This document shows, piece by piece, positions 1-10,880 of a stretch of 43,319 nt of DNA. Made by a program: the position numbers and the translations under genes. The notes beneath the pieces were generated by a model. The model was not told the origin of the DNA, made no database searches, and worked only from the letters and a program-made list of their open reading frames with translations. Numbering within the stretch: position 1 is the stretch's first letter; each line of letters starts with the position of its first letter. The stretch comes from Cytophagales bacterium. GTDB lineage: Bacteria; Bacteroidota; Bacteroidia; Cytophagales; CCMP332. The stretch is taken from the NCBI GenBank assembly GCA_028279065.1, contig JANQSY010000063.1, forward strand, positions 1-43,319, read 5' to 3'.

Positions 1-1330
1 TCAAATTGCTGGTTCAGTTTTTCTCAGGTATTCTCAGTTTCGCTCAAAGTAATTCTCAAGGTTGCTCCTAGGTTCTTAAAGATCACGAGGTGATGACGGC
101 CTTGTTGATGGAGATTAGTTTGCCTGACCTTTATCTCGATCCCCGCTCTCGAGCAAAGTGTTTTTTTGTAAAACAAATTGGAAAAAAATATAATTGTCTT
201 TTAATGTCAACAGCTTACATTTGGCTCCACAATAGAAAAAGATTTAATTCTAACAGCTCAGTACTACCGCGAACACGACCTCAAAGTTTGGAAGATACAA
301 TCAAGAAGCGATGATTCGGGGGCTACCATGAACATCGTAAGGTCTTCAAACATGGGACGGATGGTCGATTCACTTCAAACACGCACTGTTTTTTTTTTTC
401 CATGCAAAATATACAAATATTCCAAGCAAACGTACATTTTAAGACGCTAATAATTGTTGTAATGTAATGTTTGGAATCAAATTAAGCTCCAAAGTCGAAA
501 AAACTTAATCAAAAAAGTAAGGATGTACCGACAAAGGCATTTGACAGATAGACAAAGATTAAACAGTAATGCTAATTTTGTCGGCAGCTGGAGAAATTAA
601 ACTCACGGCACCATAATCCTTTTGTTGTCGGCTCTTTAAAGAATTTCTTTCTCTTCCAACGTAACCTTTGGAATACAGGTCGCTTCATTTTCACAAAAAG
701 GAGTTGCTCGAGCCGAGTGAAAGACTAGGATGGTCTAATTATATCGAGGAACTAGAAATGTTGGAATTAAAAGCATTCACTATTAAACCTATGCAGTCGG
801 TTGAAATGGCAAAAATGTCGCAAATATTAACCCTGAGCCTGAACAAAATGCAGTGTGTAACTGAATTACCGCTGGAACTGATTCCACATGATGTTTTTTT
901 GTTTGTGGGAAGGTAAAAGCAAAATCCCTTTAGCATCCGTACTAAACTGAAAAACATTCTCTCTAGTATCTTTTTGGGATTGCTCTCGAAAGACGTTTTA
1001 TCGTTGCTCTTATACCAGGCTTTTTCCAGTAAAGAATACTGAATTCAGACCCGGTGGTATCACGTTGTCGTTCAAACTCAAGCTGTGACTAAACTCAGTG
1101 AAATTAGAGAGATCAATCTCACGCCAACGCCGGCGGCTGTTATTATTCAGAGCTGTACAGATGATCAATCAACTGGGTTGCCGACTAAAAGTCGGTAAGG
1201 CGCCCTTAAGCTGTTGAATTTCTTTATGGCTTTGATCCACCATACCTTTATCTGTTTATTTTAAATCTTTAACTAGCTAAGTATACAATCACCTCTTGCA
1301 CCTTCTCATACGTATGCTCGCCATACTTAC
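1..1330. other. Eukaryote-like DNA, mostly non-coding, left of the GPCR exon
   Basis: This stretch is AT-rich, with homopolymer runs and only short open frames on either strand, unlike the packed bacterial DNA after 3.5 kb. The part just below 1331 should be the first intron of the receptor gene on the minus strand. I looked for the missing seventh-helix exon (an NPxxY-like motif) on the minus strand and did not find a convincing one. Two open frames of roughly 80-100 codons cover about 668-1044 on opposite strands. Neither resembles a family I know, so they are not called as genes. No bacterial promoter, RNA gene or repeat family is evident. Confidence 0.6.
1325..1330 (-). other. Spliceosomal 5' splice donor ending the GPCR exon
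   Basis: Read on the minus strand, the exon ends TTTG and is followed by GTAAGTATGG, which matches the animal donor consensus. It interrupts the receptor cleanly between codons (phase 0), right after helix 6 where the open frame loses receptor similarity. Seen directly; that it is used is inferred. Confidence 0.75.
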
Positions 1331-2137
1331 CAAATATGGCAACCAGCTGATATAGTAAAGCAGCACGACTATGGCCATCATGAAAGACATTTGTTTAACT
1401 TGCCGAGTTCCCGCGGTTTCCCTCTTTTCCTGTTGTTTCCCGCCAGTTTGCTTTGAAGCCGCCATCACAAATTGGCGTTTTACAAACTTGATGCTGGTAA
1501 CTTTGATGGTGATGAAGCAGATTAAGACCAATACTAGCTGTACAATTCCAATGCTAATCACAATGAATCCATACAACTTTCCAAAATCAAAGAGGTGATA
1601 AAAACAGTAGCCCTTGTTGTAACTGGGATGGCCCACTCCGATGAACGGCAATACCGCCATGAAGATTGAAAACAACCAGATCGCGACCACCGCTTTTCTC
1701 GCCCTTCCAGTTGTAACAAAGATATGGTGCTGTAATGGTCTCGTCAATAAAATAGCTCTATCCGCTGATATCAAAGTTATCGTGCACACTGAGGCAATAC
1801 GAAACGTGTACGTGAGAATAACGAAGACAGCGCACGAAGGCCGCGTCCAAAGATCCGGACCGATAAAGTTGTTCACAACATTCAACATTTGCAATGGAAG
1901 AGCTGCGTTTACAGTGTCCGCCATCGATAGCGAAAATACCAGCCAGTCCGCTACGTTCCATGGCTTGTAGAGGGCAAGTGTTGCAAGAATGAGAAGGTGC
2001 CCACAGATTAAGAAAGCAATCACAAGTTCCACTATCAGCCCAAGAATGGGATTGCTTTGGAAATAAGCGGGGTCGCTTGCAGCTGTGGTTGTAACATTTG
2101 AAGTGAAACTCTCTGCTGTAGTTTGAGATAAAGACAT
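1331..2137 (-). CDS. Class A (rhodopsin-family) G-protein-coupled receptor, first exon, helices 1-6
   Basis: The 269-residue exon product has the layout of a rhodopsin-family receptor. It has a short extracellular N-terminus with an N-glycosylation site (Asn14-Val-Thr) and hydrophobic helices at about 31-57, 65-84, 102-124, 149-170, 189-213 and 250-268. The Cys102/Cys178 pair fits the conserved disulfide. Asp126-Arg127 followed by Ala sits where DRY is usual, and a Trp-Leu-Pro (265-267) marks helix 6. The LPFIGVG segment and the following Cys-Phe pair recall prostanoid-like receptors, but the ligand cannot be assigned. The open frame runs 13 codons further, but the coding sequence should end at 1331: a consensus GTAAGT donor follows in phase 0, so helix 7 lies on another exon. 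This is an animal gene, probably invertebrate; a cnidarian host is a guess. Confidence 0.8.
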
Positions 2138-3532
2138 TTGCGTGAGAATTTGACAGCACTTCCTTAAACCGGCAGAGACTCACAGTTTACATATGAACTG
2201 TCAAATCGAGTTGAATAGCCCGTATTAAATTACTTAGCTTTGGTCAAGAGTTTTGTAGTTTGCTCTCAAAGAACACAAAGCAAACTGTTTCCAATATTTT
2301 GCTCTCTTGGAACGCTTCCAAAAATTTATTCCGCATTCTACTCAATATTATCAACTAAGTGAAAGTTATCTTCACACTAAACGCCTTTATTCCTCTGTGT
2401 TTACATTTCTTGACACACAATGTGTTTACTTAGGCTAAACTGTCTTGCAACAGTAAAATCAGTGAAATACCGCCAAAAGATTCAATATGGAAAAGGTAAT
2501 TACTCCCAAGGGAAGTTTGTACAGGTCGCTTTATTGAGATCTGTTACCAGTTGTTATTAAAAGGCTTAAATAGTTAAGATCAGCTGGCTCAGAAGGAACA
2601 TTAAGTATATAACTGATTTAAGTAAAACTGCCTAGGAATAGCTTAAGCCTTGATATTTTCAATCTGTTTTGTAACCGCTAATAGGAAACATCGCATTGGC
2701 ATGTGTCAACGTCCTTGGACTTTTTAATTGCCTGTTTGTTACCGAATTTACAAAGCAAAACAAATGTCGGTGGTTATTTTATTTTATTTTTTTTTTACGT
2801 AAGGACAATTCAAAACTAAAACATTCATTAGTAATACAATGAAGTGCTTGGTTTGGTTTTTGTTTATTTTGAATCAGCTGTTTTGAAACAAAGCATTGAA
2901 GACGCCTTAGGTCATTTATGCATGTGGGACTCTTTTTGAGCAAGGCACGTGTTCCTGTCAAAACGATGATCCTATTTGCCGAATTCAAGAGCTTCAACCA
3001 CAAAGGAAGCCGATGAATTTCCATTCCAGCTCCTCACAAATATTTTATATGATGAGTGTGGTCATCATTGATTATAAGAAACAAAGCTGTCGCAATAAAA
3101 CTGCGTATCAATACCTACTGAAATCTTGAACTGATTCATCAAGAAAAATTGCTGAATATGTGAAAAATGTACAAAAATTCGCAGACTTAAACCTGGTATA
3201 AGCAGCAATGTAAACTCTGCAATCGTTGTCGTAAGGATCAGAGAGTTTTCTTTTACGATTACGACGCTTATGACTTCAATCGTAAGCGGAGTCGCAGGAG
3301 TGGGAAAAATGCGGACCAATCGCAAAATATTAGTTACCAGTCTTACATATTCGAAAAAATGACAAGATTTTCAAAAGTTGCAAAAAATTTGGAACGCCTT
3401 TATTATTTCTTTGTTAATTTGATGCTCACGGGGATAAATTTTTGCTTTGGAAACAAAGAAACAAACAAACAGAAGGAAAAAAAGCTTTAATAGGGCGGCA
3501 CGAGATAACGGACAATTTCATTTGCTCAGTAA
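2138..3532. other. Eukaryote-like non-coding DNA between the GPCR exon and the bacterial join
   Basis: No credible gene is seen. The stretch is AT-rich with a long T run near 2780-2797, A/C-rich runs near 3455-3480, and scattered short open frames with no family resemblance. Its left end would be the 5' flank or 5' UTR of the receptor gene. Around 3215-3300 there is a segment with repeated TCGTAAG and TACGA words that could be a decayed interspersed repeat, but I cannot name a family. The right end meets bacterial DNA at about 3,530-3,555. Confidence 0.55.
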
Positions 3533-3967
3533 ATGCGCATGCGTAAATTAAATGAAGAAAATCCTAAGACTTCCAAGGAGGAGGCTCCCGCTGTTGAGGA
3601 AGAAGTAAAAGAAGAGGAAGCAAAGGCAGAGGCTCCAAAAGCCGATGACTCTGCTGATTCCTCCATCAAGGCTACGGAATCCAAGGAAGAAGCTAAGGCT
3701 GAAGATCCTGCTCCGGAGGCCAAAGAGCCCGCCGAGGCTAAGGAAGAGCCCAAGGAGGAAGCGAAAGCTGAAACTCCAGTTGCTGAGGAGGCTCCAAAAG
3801 AGGAATCCAAAGCCGAAGAGCCAAAAGCTGAAGCTCCGGCTGCGGAGGAAGCTCCAAAAGAGGAATCCAAAGCTTCTGAGGCTAATTCTTCAGAGGATAA
3901 GGTTGAGGGAGAAAATCCAGAAGAAAAGTCAGACTCCGCTGAAGCTTCTTCAGACAAGAAAGAATGA
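3533..3967 (+). CDS. rplQ: Lys/Glu/Ala-rich C-terminal tail, probably of ribosomal protein L17 (5'-truncated)
   Basis: The product is 144 residues of charged low-complexity sequence (KEE, EAPKEESKA, PAAEEAPK) with no folded domain. Flavobacterial L17 proteins carry a long Ala/Glu/Lys-rich C-terminal extension, and rplQ sits just before carA and eno in these genomes. An intrinsic terminator follows, as expected at the end of the rpoA-rplQ operon, and carA is next. I therefore read this as the disordered tail of L17, cut off by the foreign DNA on its left. An in-frame TAA lies directly before the ATG at 3533. The true bacterial part may start a few codons later, and the MRMR start is probably an artefact of the join. 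It could instead be an unrelated short acidic protein. Confidence 0.55.
   Translation: MRMRKLNEENPKTSKEEAPAVEEEVKEEEAKAEAPKADDSADSSIKATESKEEAKAEDPAPEAKEPAEAKEEPKEEAKAETPVAEEAPKEESKAEEPKAEAPAAEEAPKEESKASEANSSEDKVEGENPEEKSDSAEASSDKKE
3791..3873 (+). repeat. Two identical 23-base direct repeats inside the charged tail
   Basis: The same 23 bases (starting GCTCCAAAAGAGG, ending TCCAAAGC) occur at 3791-3813 and 3851-3873, exactly 60 bases apart, within longer imperfect similarity. They encode APKEESKA twice. The spacing is in frame (20 codons), so copies can be gained or lost without breaking the protein. Confidence 0.85.
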
Positions 3968-3993
3968 TTGGTTGATAAATTCCAAAATCAAAG

Positions 3994-4025
3994 GGGAATA
4001 TTTTAGTCGAATATTCCCTTTTTTT
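3994..4025 (+). terminator. Intrinsic (rho-independent) terminator after the L17 tail
   Basis: A perfect nine-base stem, GGGAATATT (3994-4002) and AATATTCCC (4010-4018), closes a seven-base loop and is followed directly by seven T. It lies 27 bases after the stop at 3967 and just before carA, so it separates the ribosomal-protein operon from carA-eno-divIC. Confidence 0.88.
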
Positions 4026-4035
4026 GTGCCCGACA

Positions 4036-6756
<2,721 letters not shown>

Positions 6757-6794
6757 GGTTCAACTTCAGTTTTCAGCTTAAGATTCACGAGTTA

Positions 6795-6856
6795 TAAGTT
6801 AAAAGTGCTGAGTTAAGAGTTAATATATTAACTCACAACTTCTAATTCACAACTTA
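6795..6856. repeat. AT-rich nested inverted repeat between convergent genes
   Basis: The 18-base perfect palindrome GAGTTAATATATTAACTC (6817-6834) sits inside a larger imperfect inverted repeat whose outer arms are TAAGTT (6795-6800) and AACTTA (6851-6856). The words AGTTA, TAACT and AACTT recur. It fills the gap between the convergent divIC and dehydrogenase genes. It may act as a bidirectional terminator or be a member of a genomic repeat family. No T-run follows the stem. Confidence 0.6.
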
Positions 6857-6864
6857 CAATTGCA

Positions 6865-7953
6865 TCAAAAGATTTCTCTTTTGATGCCCAGTTCATCTTT
6901 CAAGAGCATCAAATTCACCATCACCTTATCCAGAATAGGGATGCCGTTTTCCAGCCTTTCATTTTCGAATTCGAGCTCGGGCTCTCCTGGAATGACCACC
7001 TTTTGATCTTCGTGAATTGGCTTTGCTTCCTTAAAGGCCTTGATCCATTTATCCATGTTCTCAAGGAATTCATCTCTTTCCTGGAAAGCATTGATATCCA
7101 TGGCTCCTAGAAAATGACCAATTCCCTCGCCAACGGGTTTAGCAGGGGGATCCAGAAAACTTACAAAAGGAGGAACCCAGGGTCCGAAATTGGCCTGCGA
7201 AAGGACTCCTGAAAAGATATCTACCCAGGAGCCCAGAATGAAACCCTTATGGCTCCCATGTTCCCGATCTCCGCCCAGAGGAAGAAGTGCACCACCCGCT
7301 TTCACTTCATTCGGGTCTCTTGACGGATTTCCTTCTTTGTCCTGAACCCAACCCAAAGGAGCCTCTTCGCTCTTCCTTTGAAGGATCTCCAGCTTTCCAT
7401 TTGCTGCCGTTGTTGTTGCGAAGTCCCCAACAAAATCGGGATAGCTTTTTGCCGGTATTGCCACTGCGATCGGATTGGTTCCAAGCATGCGGTCGGTAGA
7501 AAAAGTGGGAGATACCAGTGGGCTGGCATTGGTCATTGCCATTCCGATCAATTTCTCCTTTGAAGCCATCATGGCATGGTGGCCCGCTATTCCAAAATGA
7601 TTTGAATTCTTGACCGTGACCCAACCGGTTCCGGCTTCCTTTGCCTTTTTTATGGCGATGTCCATAGCAAAGGGTGCCACTACAAGTCCGATCCCGGCAT
7701 CTCCGTCTATGGTGGCCGTTGAGGCTGATTCTCTGATCACTTTTGGTTTTGCTTTGGAATTGATCCTGCCCTTAGCCCATAGCCTGTGATATCCGTCAAG
7801 CCTTGCCACACCATGGCTGTCGATACCCCTAAGGTCTGCGGAGACCAACACTTCCGATGCTAACAGGGCTTCACCCTCTTCCCATCCCATTTTAATGAAG
7901 GCTTCCTTGCAAAAATCTTTTAGATGTTCTACTGGAGCGATTTTAAAACTCAT
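6865..7953 (-). CDS. Malate/L-lactate dehydrogenase family oxidoreductase (Ldh_2 fold)
   Basis: This is a 362-residue NAD(P)-dependent 2-hydroxyacid dehydrogenase of the Ldh_2 family (malate, sulfolactate, ureidoglycolate and related enzymes), which is unrelated to classical lactate dehydrogenase. The family signature DSHGVARLDGY lies near residues 45-55. NSNHFGIAGHHA is the conserved central motif with a catalytic His, and GTNPIAVAIPA and the HGSHKGF segment follow. Substrate choice within this family cannot be read from sequence by eye; malate is the default guess. It stands alone on the minus strand, divergent from the acyl-CoA carboxylase gene across 131 bases. Confidence 0.87.
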   Translation of the reverse strand: MSFKIAPVEHLKDFCKEAFIKMGWEEGEALLASEVLVSADLRGIDSHGVARLDGYHRLWAKGRINSKAKPKVIRESASTATIDGDAGIGLVVAPFAMDIAIKKAKEAGTGWVTVKNSNHFGIAGHHAMMASKEKLIGMAMTNASPLVSPTFSTDRMLGTNPIAVAIPAKSYPDFVGDFATTTAANGKLEILQRKSEEAPLGWVQDKEGNPSRDPNEVKAGGALLPLGGDREHGSHKGFILGSWVDIFSGVLSQANFGPWVPPFVSFLDPPAKPVGEGIGHFLGAMDINAFQERDEFLENMDKWIKAFKEAKPIHEDQKVVIPGEPELEFENERLENGIPILDKVMVNLMLLKDELGIKREIF

Positions 7954-8043
7954 GGGATTTATTCTTCAATTCAGGGTTTCCTAGGGCTTCCACAATGCTG
8001 TGGCAATTTTCGGGAAAAATTAGCTCTTTCAACCCTCAAGTGT

Positions 8044-8063
8044 AGGCAATATTGCCTTTTTTT
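8044..8063 (+). other. Palindrome plus T-run in the leader of the carboxylase gene
   Basis: AGGCAAT-ATTGCCT (8044-8057) is a perfect 14-base palindrome followed by six T. It lies 22 bases before the carboxylase ATG. It resembles a weak intrinsic terminator or attenuator, but only about four base pairs could form around a workable loop, so function is uncertain. Confidence 0.35.
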
Positions 8064-8084
8064 GCCCTCCCAACAAAGAATTGT

Positions 8085-9653
8085 ATGGCAGATAAGATAT
8101 CGGATTCGCTAAAAGCCAAGCTGGAAAAACTCCAGGAAAAAAATACGATGGCTGAAAAAGGTGGAGGAGAAAAAAGGATCGAAAGCCAGCACAAAAAAGG
8201 AAAACTTACCGCCAGGGAAAGGATCGAACTTCTGCTTGACAAAGGCACCTTCCAAGAAACCGGGAAGCTTGTTACCCACAGGTCCCATGAGTTTGGCCTT
8301 GAAAAACAAAAGTTCCTTGGAGATGGAGTGGTGACCGGATATGGAAGGGTCAATGGCCGCCTGGTTTATCTCTTTTCACAGGATTTCACTGTTTTCGGAG
8401 GTAGTCTTTCAGAATCCCATGCAGAGAAAATAGTAAGAGTGATGGATCTTGCCATGAAGAATGGGGCACCGGTGATAGGATTGAATGATTCAGGGGGAGC
8501 CAGGATCCAGGAGGGTGTGGTTTCTCTTGGCGGATATGCCGATATCTTTTACCGAAACACCGTAGCAAGTGGCCTTATTCCGCAGATCTCTGCAATACTG
8601 GGCCCCTGTGCCGGTGGTGCTGTGTACTCACCTGCTATCACGGACTTCATCATGATGGCAGAGAGTTCATCATATATGTTTGTGACCGGCCCAAATGTTG
8701 TAAAAACAGTAACCGGGGAGGAGGTGAGTTTTGAAGACCTGGGTGGTGCAAGTTCCCACTCGGTAAAAAGCGGTGTGGCGCATGTGACCTCAGCCAATGA
8801 GGTGAAACTGATCCAGGATCTGAAGCAACTGTTATCATACTTGCCACAGAACTGTGATGAGGATCCTCCGTCGGTTCCCTATGAATCCAAAAGCGAAGAG
8901 GTAAGGCCTCAATTGGATGGTATCATCCCCGAGAGTTCCAATCAGCCCTACGACATGAAAGAGGTAGTTGAGGGTATACTTGATGAGGATTCATTTTTTG
9001 AGATCCATAAGGATTTTGCTGAGAATATCATTGTTGGCTTTGGCAGGCTGGCTGGAAGAAGTATTGGGATCATTGGGAATCAACCGGCAGTCCTTGCAGG
9101 GGTTCTGGATATCAATTCCAGTAAGAAAGCCGGCAGGTTCGTCCGGTTCTGTGATAGCTTCAATATCCCCATGCTTGTTTTGGTTGATGTTCCGGGTTTT
9201 CTTCCAGGAACTGACCAGGAATGGAATGGTATCATTACCAATGGTGCAAAACTGCTTTATGCCTTTTCTGAAGCCACCGTTCCCAGGATCACAGTGATCA
9301 CCCGAAAAGCATATGGGGGTGCATATGATGTGATGAACTCCAAACATATAGGTGCAGATATGAACTTTGCATGGCCAAGTGCTGAGATAGCGGTAATGGG
9401 GGCCAAGGGTGCCGCAGAGATCATCTTCCGAAAGGAGATCTCAGAAGCAAAGGACAAGGGCGCTATGCTTGACGAGAAGGTCAAAGATTATGAAGAAAAA
9501 TTCGCAAACCCATACCGTGCCGCAGAAAGAGGATTTATCGATGAAGTGATCGTTCCTTCAAACACCAGAATTAAATGCATTAAGGCCTTCGATATGGCCG
9601 AAAACAAGGCTGTGCAGCACCCCAAAAAGAAGCACGGCAATATTCCATTATGA
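8085..9653 (+). CDS. Acyl-CoA carboxylase beta (carboxyltransferase) subunit, propionyl-CoA type
   Basis: The 522-residue protein is the biotin-dependent carboxyltransferase of an acyl-CoA carboxylase, most like propionyl-CoA carboxylase beta. It transfers carboxyl from carboxybiotin to the acyl-CoA. Both crotonase-fold halves are visible: the N-half has the acyl-CoA oxyanion region [13 protein letters not shown] and [12 protein letters not shown], and the C-half has [13 protein letters not shown], the biotin-site [11 protein letters not shown] and [17 protein letters not shown]. An in-frame TTG at 8052 exists, but ATG 8085 gives the usual MADK-type N-terminus. No alpha (biotin) subunit is nearby. 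With meaB at 16-17 kb it hints at a methylmalonyl-CoA route. The M42 peptidase follows after 10 bases. Confidence 0.92.
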   Translation: MADKISDSLKAKLEKLQEKNTMAEKGGGEKRIESQHKKGKLTARERIELLLDKGTFQETGKLVTHRSHEFGLEKQKFLGDGVVTGYGRVNGRLVYLFSQDFTVFGGSLSESHAEKIVRVMDLAMKNGAPVIGLNDSGGARIQEGVVSLGGYADIFYRNTVASGLIPQISAILGPCAGGAVYSPAITDFIMMAESSSYMFVTGPNVVKTVTGEEVSFEDLGGASSHSVKSGVAHVTSANEVKLIQDLKQLLSYLPQNCDEDPPSVPYESKSEEVRPQLDGIIPESSNQPYDMKEVVEGILDEDSFFEIHKDFAENIIVGFGRLAGRSIGIIGNQPAVLAGVLDINSSKKAGRFVRFCDSFNIPMLVLVDVPGFLPGTDQEWNGIITNGAKLLYAFSEATVPRITVITRKAYGGAYDVMNSKHIGADMNFAWPSAEIAVMGAKGAAEIIFRKEISEAKDKGAMLDEKVKDYEEKFANPYRAAERGFIDEVIVPSNTRIKCIKAFDMAENKAVQHPKKKHGNIPL

Positions 9654-9663
9654 TCAAGACAAC

Positions 9664-10737
9664 ATGAAACTGAAAAAGAAGAGTTTAGATTTCTTTGAAA
9701 AATACCTGAACAATCCAAGCCCGACCAGCTTTGAAACAGCAGGTCAGAAACTCTGGCTGGATTATATTTCTCCATATATAGATGAAAAAATTACCGACTC
9801 CTATGGCACCGCTGTGGGAGTGATCAATCCCGATAAGAAATTCAAGGTCGTTATCGAGGCCCATGCTGATGAGATCGGCTGGTTCGTAAACTACGTTGAT
9901 CCCAATGGATATATCTATGTGGTGAAGAACGGAGGATCGGATCATCAAATAGCCCCTTCAATGCGTGTCAACATCTTTGGAGATAAGGGAGTTGTGAAGG
10001 GAGTTTTCGGTTGGCCAGCGATCCATGTCAGGGATAGGCTCAAGGAGGAAGCTCCTGAGCTTAAGAAGCTATTCATCGATGTCGGTGCAAAGGATGCAAA
10101 GGAAGTTGAAGAAATGGGGATCCATGTTGGATCGGTGATCACCTTCGATGAGGACATGGAGATAATCAACGATCAATACGTTTGTGCCAGAGCTCTGGAT
10201 AATCGGGCAGGTGGCTTTATGATCGCGGAGGTTGCCAGGAAGCTTTCCGAGACCAAAACTGATCTTCCTTTTACACTTTATGTTGTGAATTCAGTTCAAG
10301 AAGAGATCGGACTTCGAGGGGCAGAAATGATAGCAGAAAGGTTAAACCCGGATCTGGCGATAGTAACAGATGTTACTCATGATACCCAAAGCCCTATGTA
10401 CAACAAGAAGGAGAGTGGTGATATCACCTGCGGTTCCGGGCCTGTGGTGACCAGGGGTGCCTCAGTACATAATGTTCTTTGTGATAAGATCATCAAGACA
10501 GCTCAGAAAAAGAAGATCCCATTTCAACGCTTGGCGGCCTCTAGATGGACTGGCACAGACACTGATGCATTTGCTTATTCCAACGTAGGGGTGCCCTCAG
10601 CATTGATATCACTACCGCTAAAGTACATGCATACCACGGTGGAGATGGTCCACCTTGACGATGTTCAGAATGTTATCGAACTGATCTTCAATACATTGAA
10701 GGAGATAAAGGCAGGGGAGAAGGTTAGTTATTTATAG
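9664..10737 (+). CDS. M42-family metal-dependent aminopeptidase
   Basis: This is a 357-residue cytosolic dinuclear-metal aminopeptidase of the M42 (glutamyl aminopeptidase/TET) family, which trims peptides and often forms dodecameric tetrahedra. The metal-binding and catalytic residues are visible in order: His-Ala-Asp in IEAHADEIGW, Asp in RALDNRAGG, Glu-Glu in VQEEIGLRGA, Asp in IVTDVTHD, and the last His in KYMHTTVEM. The gene starts 10 bases after the carboxylase stop and is probably co-transcribed with it, though no functional link is obvious. A REP-like inverted repeat follows. Confidence 0.92.
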   Translation: MKLKKKSLDFFEKYLNNPSPTSFETAGQKLWLDYISPYIDEKITDSYGTAVGVINPDKKFKVVIEAHADEIGWFVNYVDPNGYIYVVKNGGSDHQIAPSMRVNIFGDKGVVKGVFGWPAIHVRDRLKEEAPELKKLFIDVGAKDAKEVEEMGIHVGSVITFDEDMEIINDQYVCARALDNRAGGFMIAEVARKLSETKTDLPFTLYVVNSVQEEIGLRGAEMIAERLNPDLAIVTDVTHDTQSPMYNKKESGDITCGSGPVVTRGASVHNVLCDKIIKTAQKKKIPFQRLAASRWTGTDTDAFAYSNVGVPSALISLPLKYMHTTVEMVHLDDVQNVIELIFNTLKEIKAGEKVSYL

Positions 10738-10748
10738 TCTAATCCAAG

Positions 10749-10829
10749 CGTCATTCCACCGTCTTAGATCGGTGGTATCTCTTATTATCATAGATTCCAC
10801 TCATATCCTTCGGAAAGAGCGGAATGACG
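10749..10829. repeat. REP-like nested inverted repeat between convergent genes
   Basis: The outer arms CGTCATTCC (10749-10757) and GGAATGACG (10821-10829) are perfect complements. Just inside the left arm, CCACCG (10756-10761) pairs with CGGTGG (10770-10775) around an eight-base loop. The GTCATTCC...GGAATGAC theme is common in bacterial repetitive extragenic palindromes. A T-run follows on the plus strand, so it could also end transcription of the M42 peptidase gene. I see only one copy here. Confidence 0.65.
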
Positions 10830-10880
10830 AGTCCTTTTTTAGTTACTTGCCTCTGCGCCCTGTTTCAGGACTCTGAGATG

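Noticed and set aside
668-916. Open frame of 82 codons followed by a GTAAAA donor-like site
   Set aside because: No recognisable domain, an overlapping open frame lies on the other strand, and the donor is weak.
1641-1970. Open frame of about 109 codons on the plus strand across the receptor
   Set aside because: It is antisense to six clear receptor helices and has no family pattern of its own.
1289-2137. Receptor as a bacterial rhodopsin-like gene or a gene transferred into the bacterium
   Set aside because: The exon ends at a spliceosomal donor and lies in AT-rich, gene-poor DNA. No bacterial gene surrounds it on that side of the join.
3215-3300. Possible interspersed animal repeat with TCGTAAG words
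   Set aside because: Only a few short words repeat, and I cannot match it to a known family by eye.
3497-3504. GGCACGAG near the join, as in an old cDNA-library adapter
   Set aside because: Only eight bases match and the preceding AATTC is absent. Chance is likely, and nothing else suggests cDNA cloning.
3526-3957. Long Ser/Ala-rich open frame on the minus strand
   Set aside because: It is the antisense shadow of the Lys/Glu/Ala-rich tail, which fits the terminator direction and the carA neighbour.
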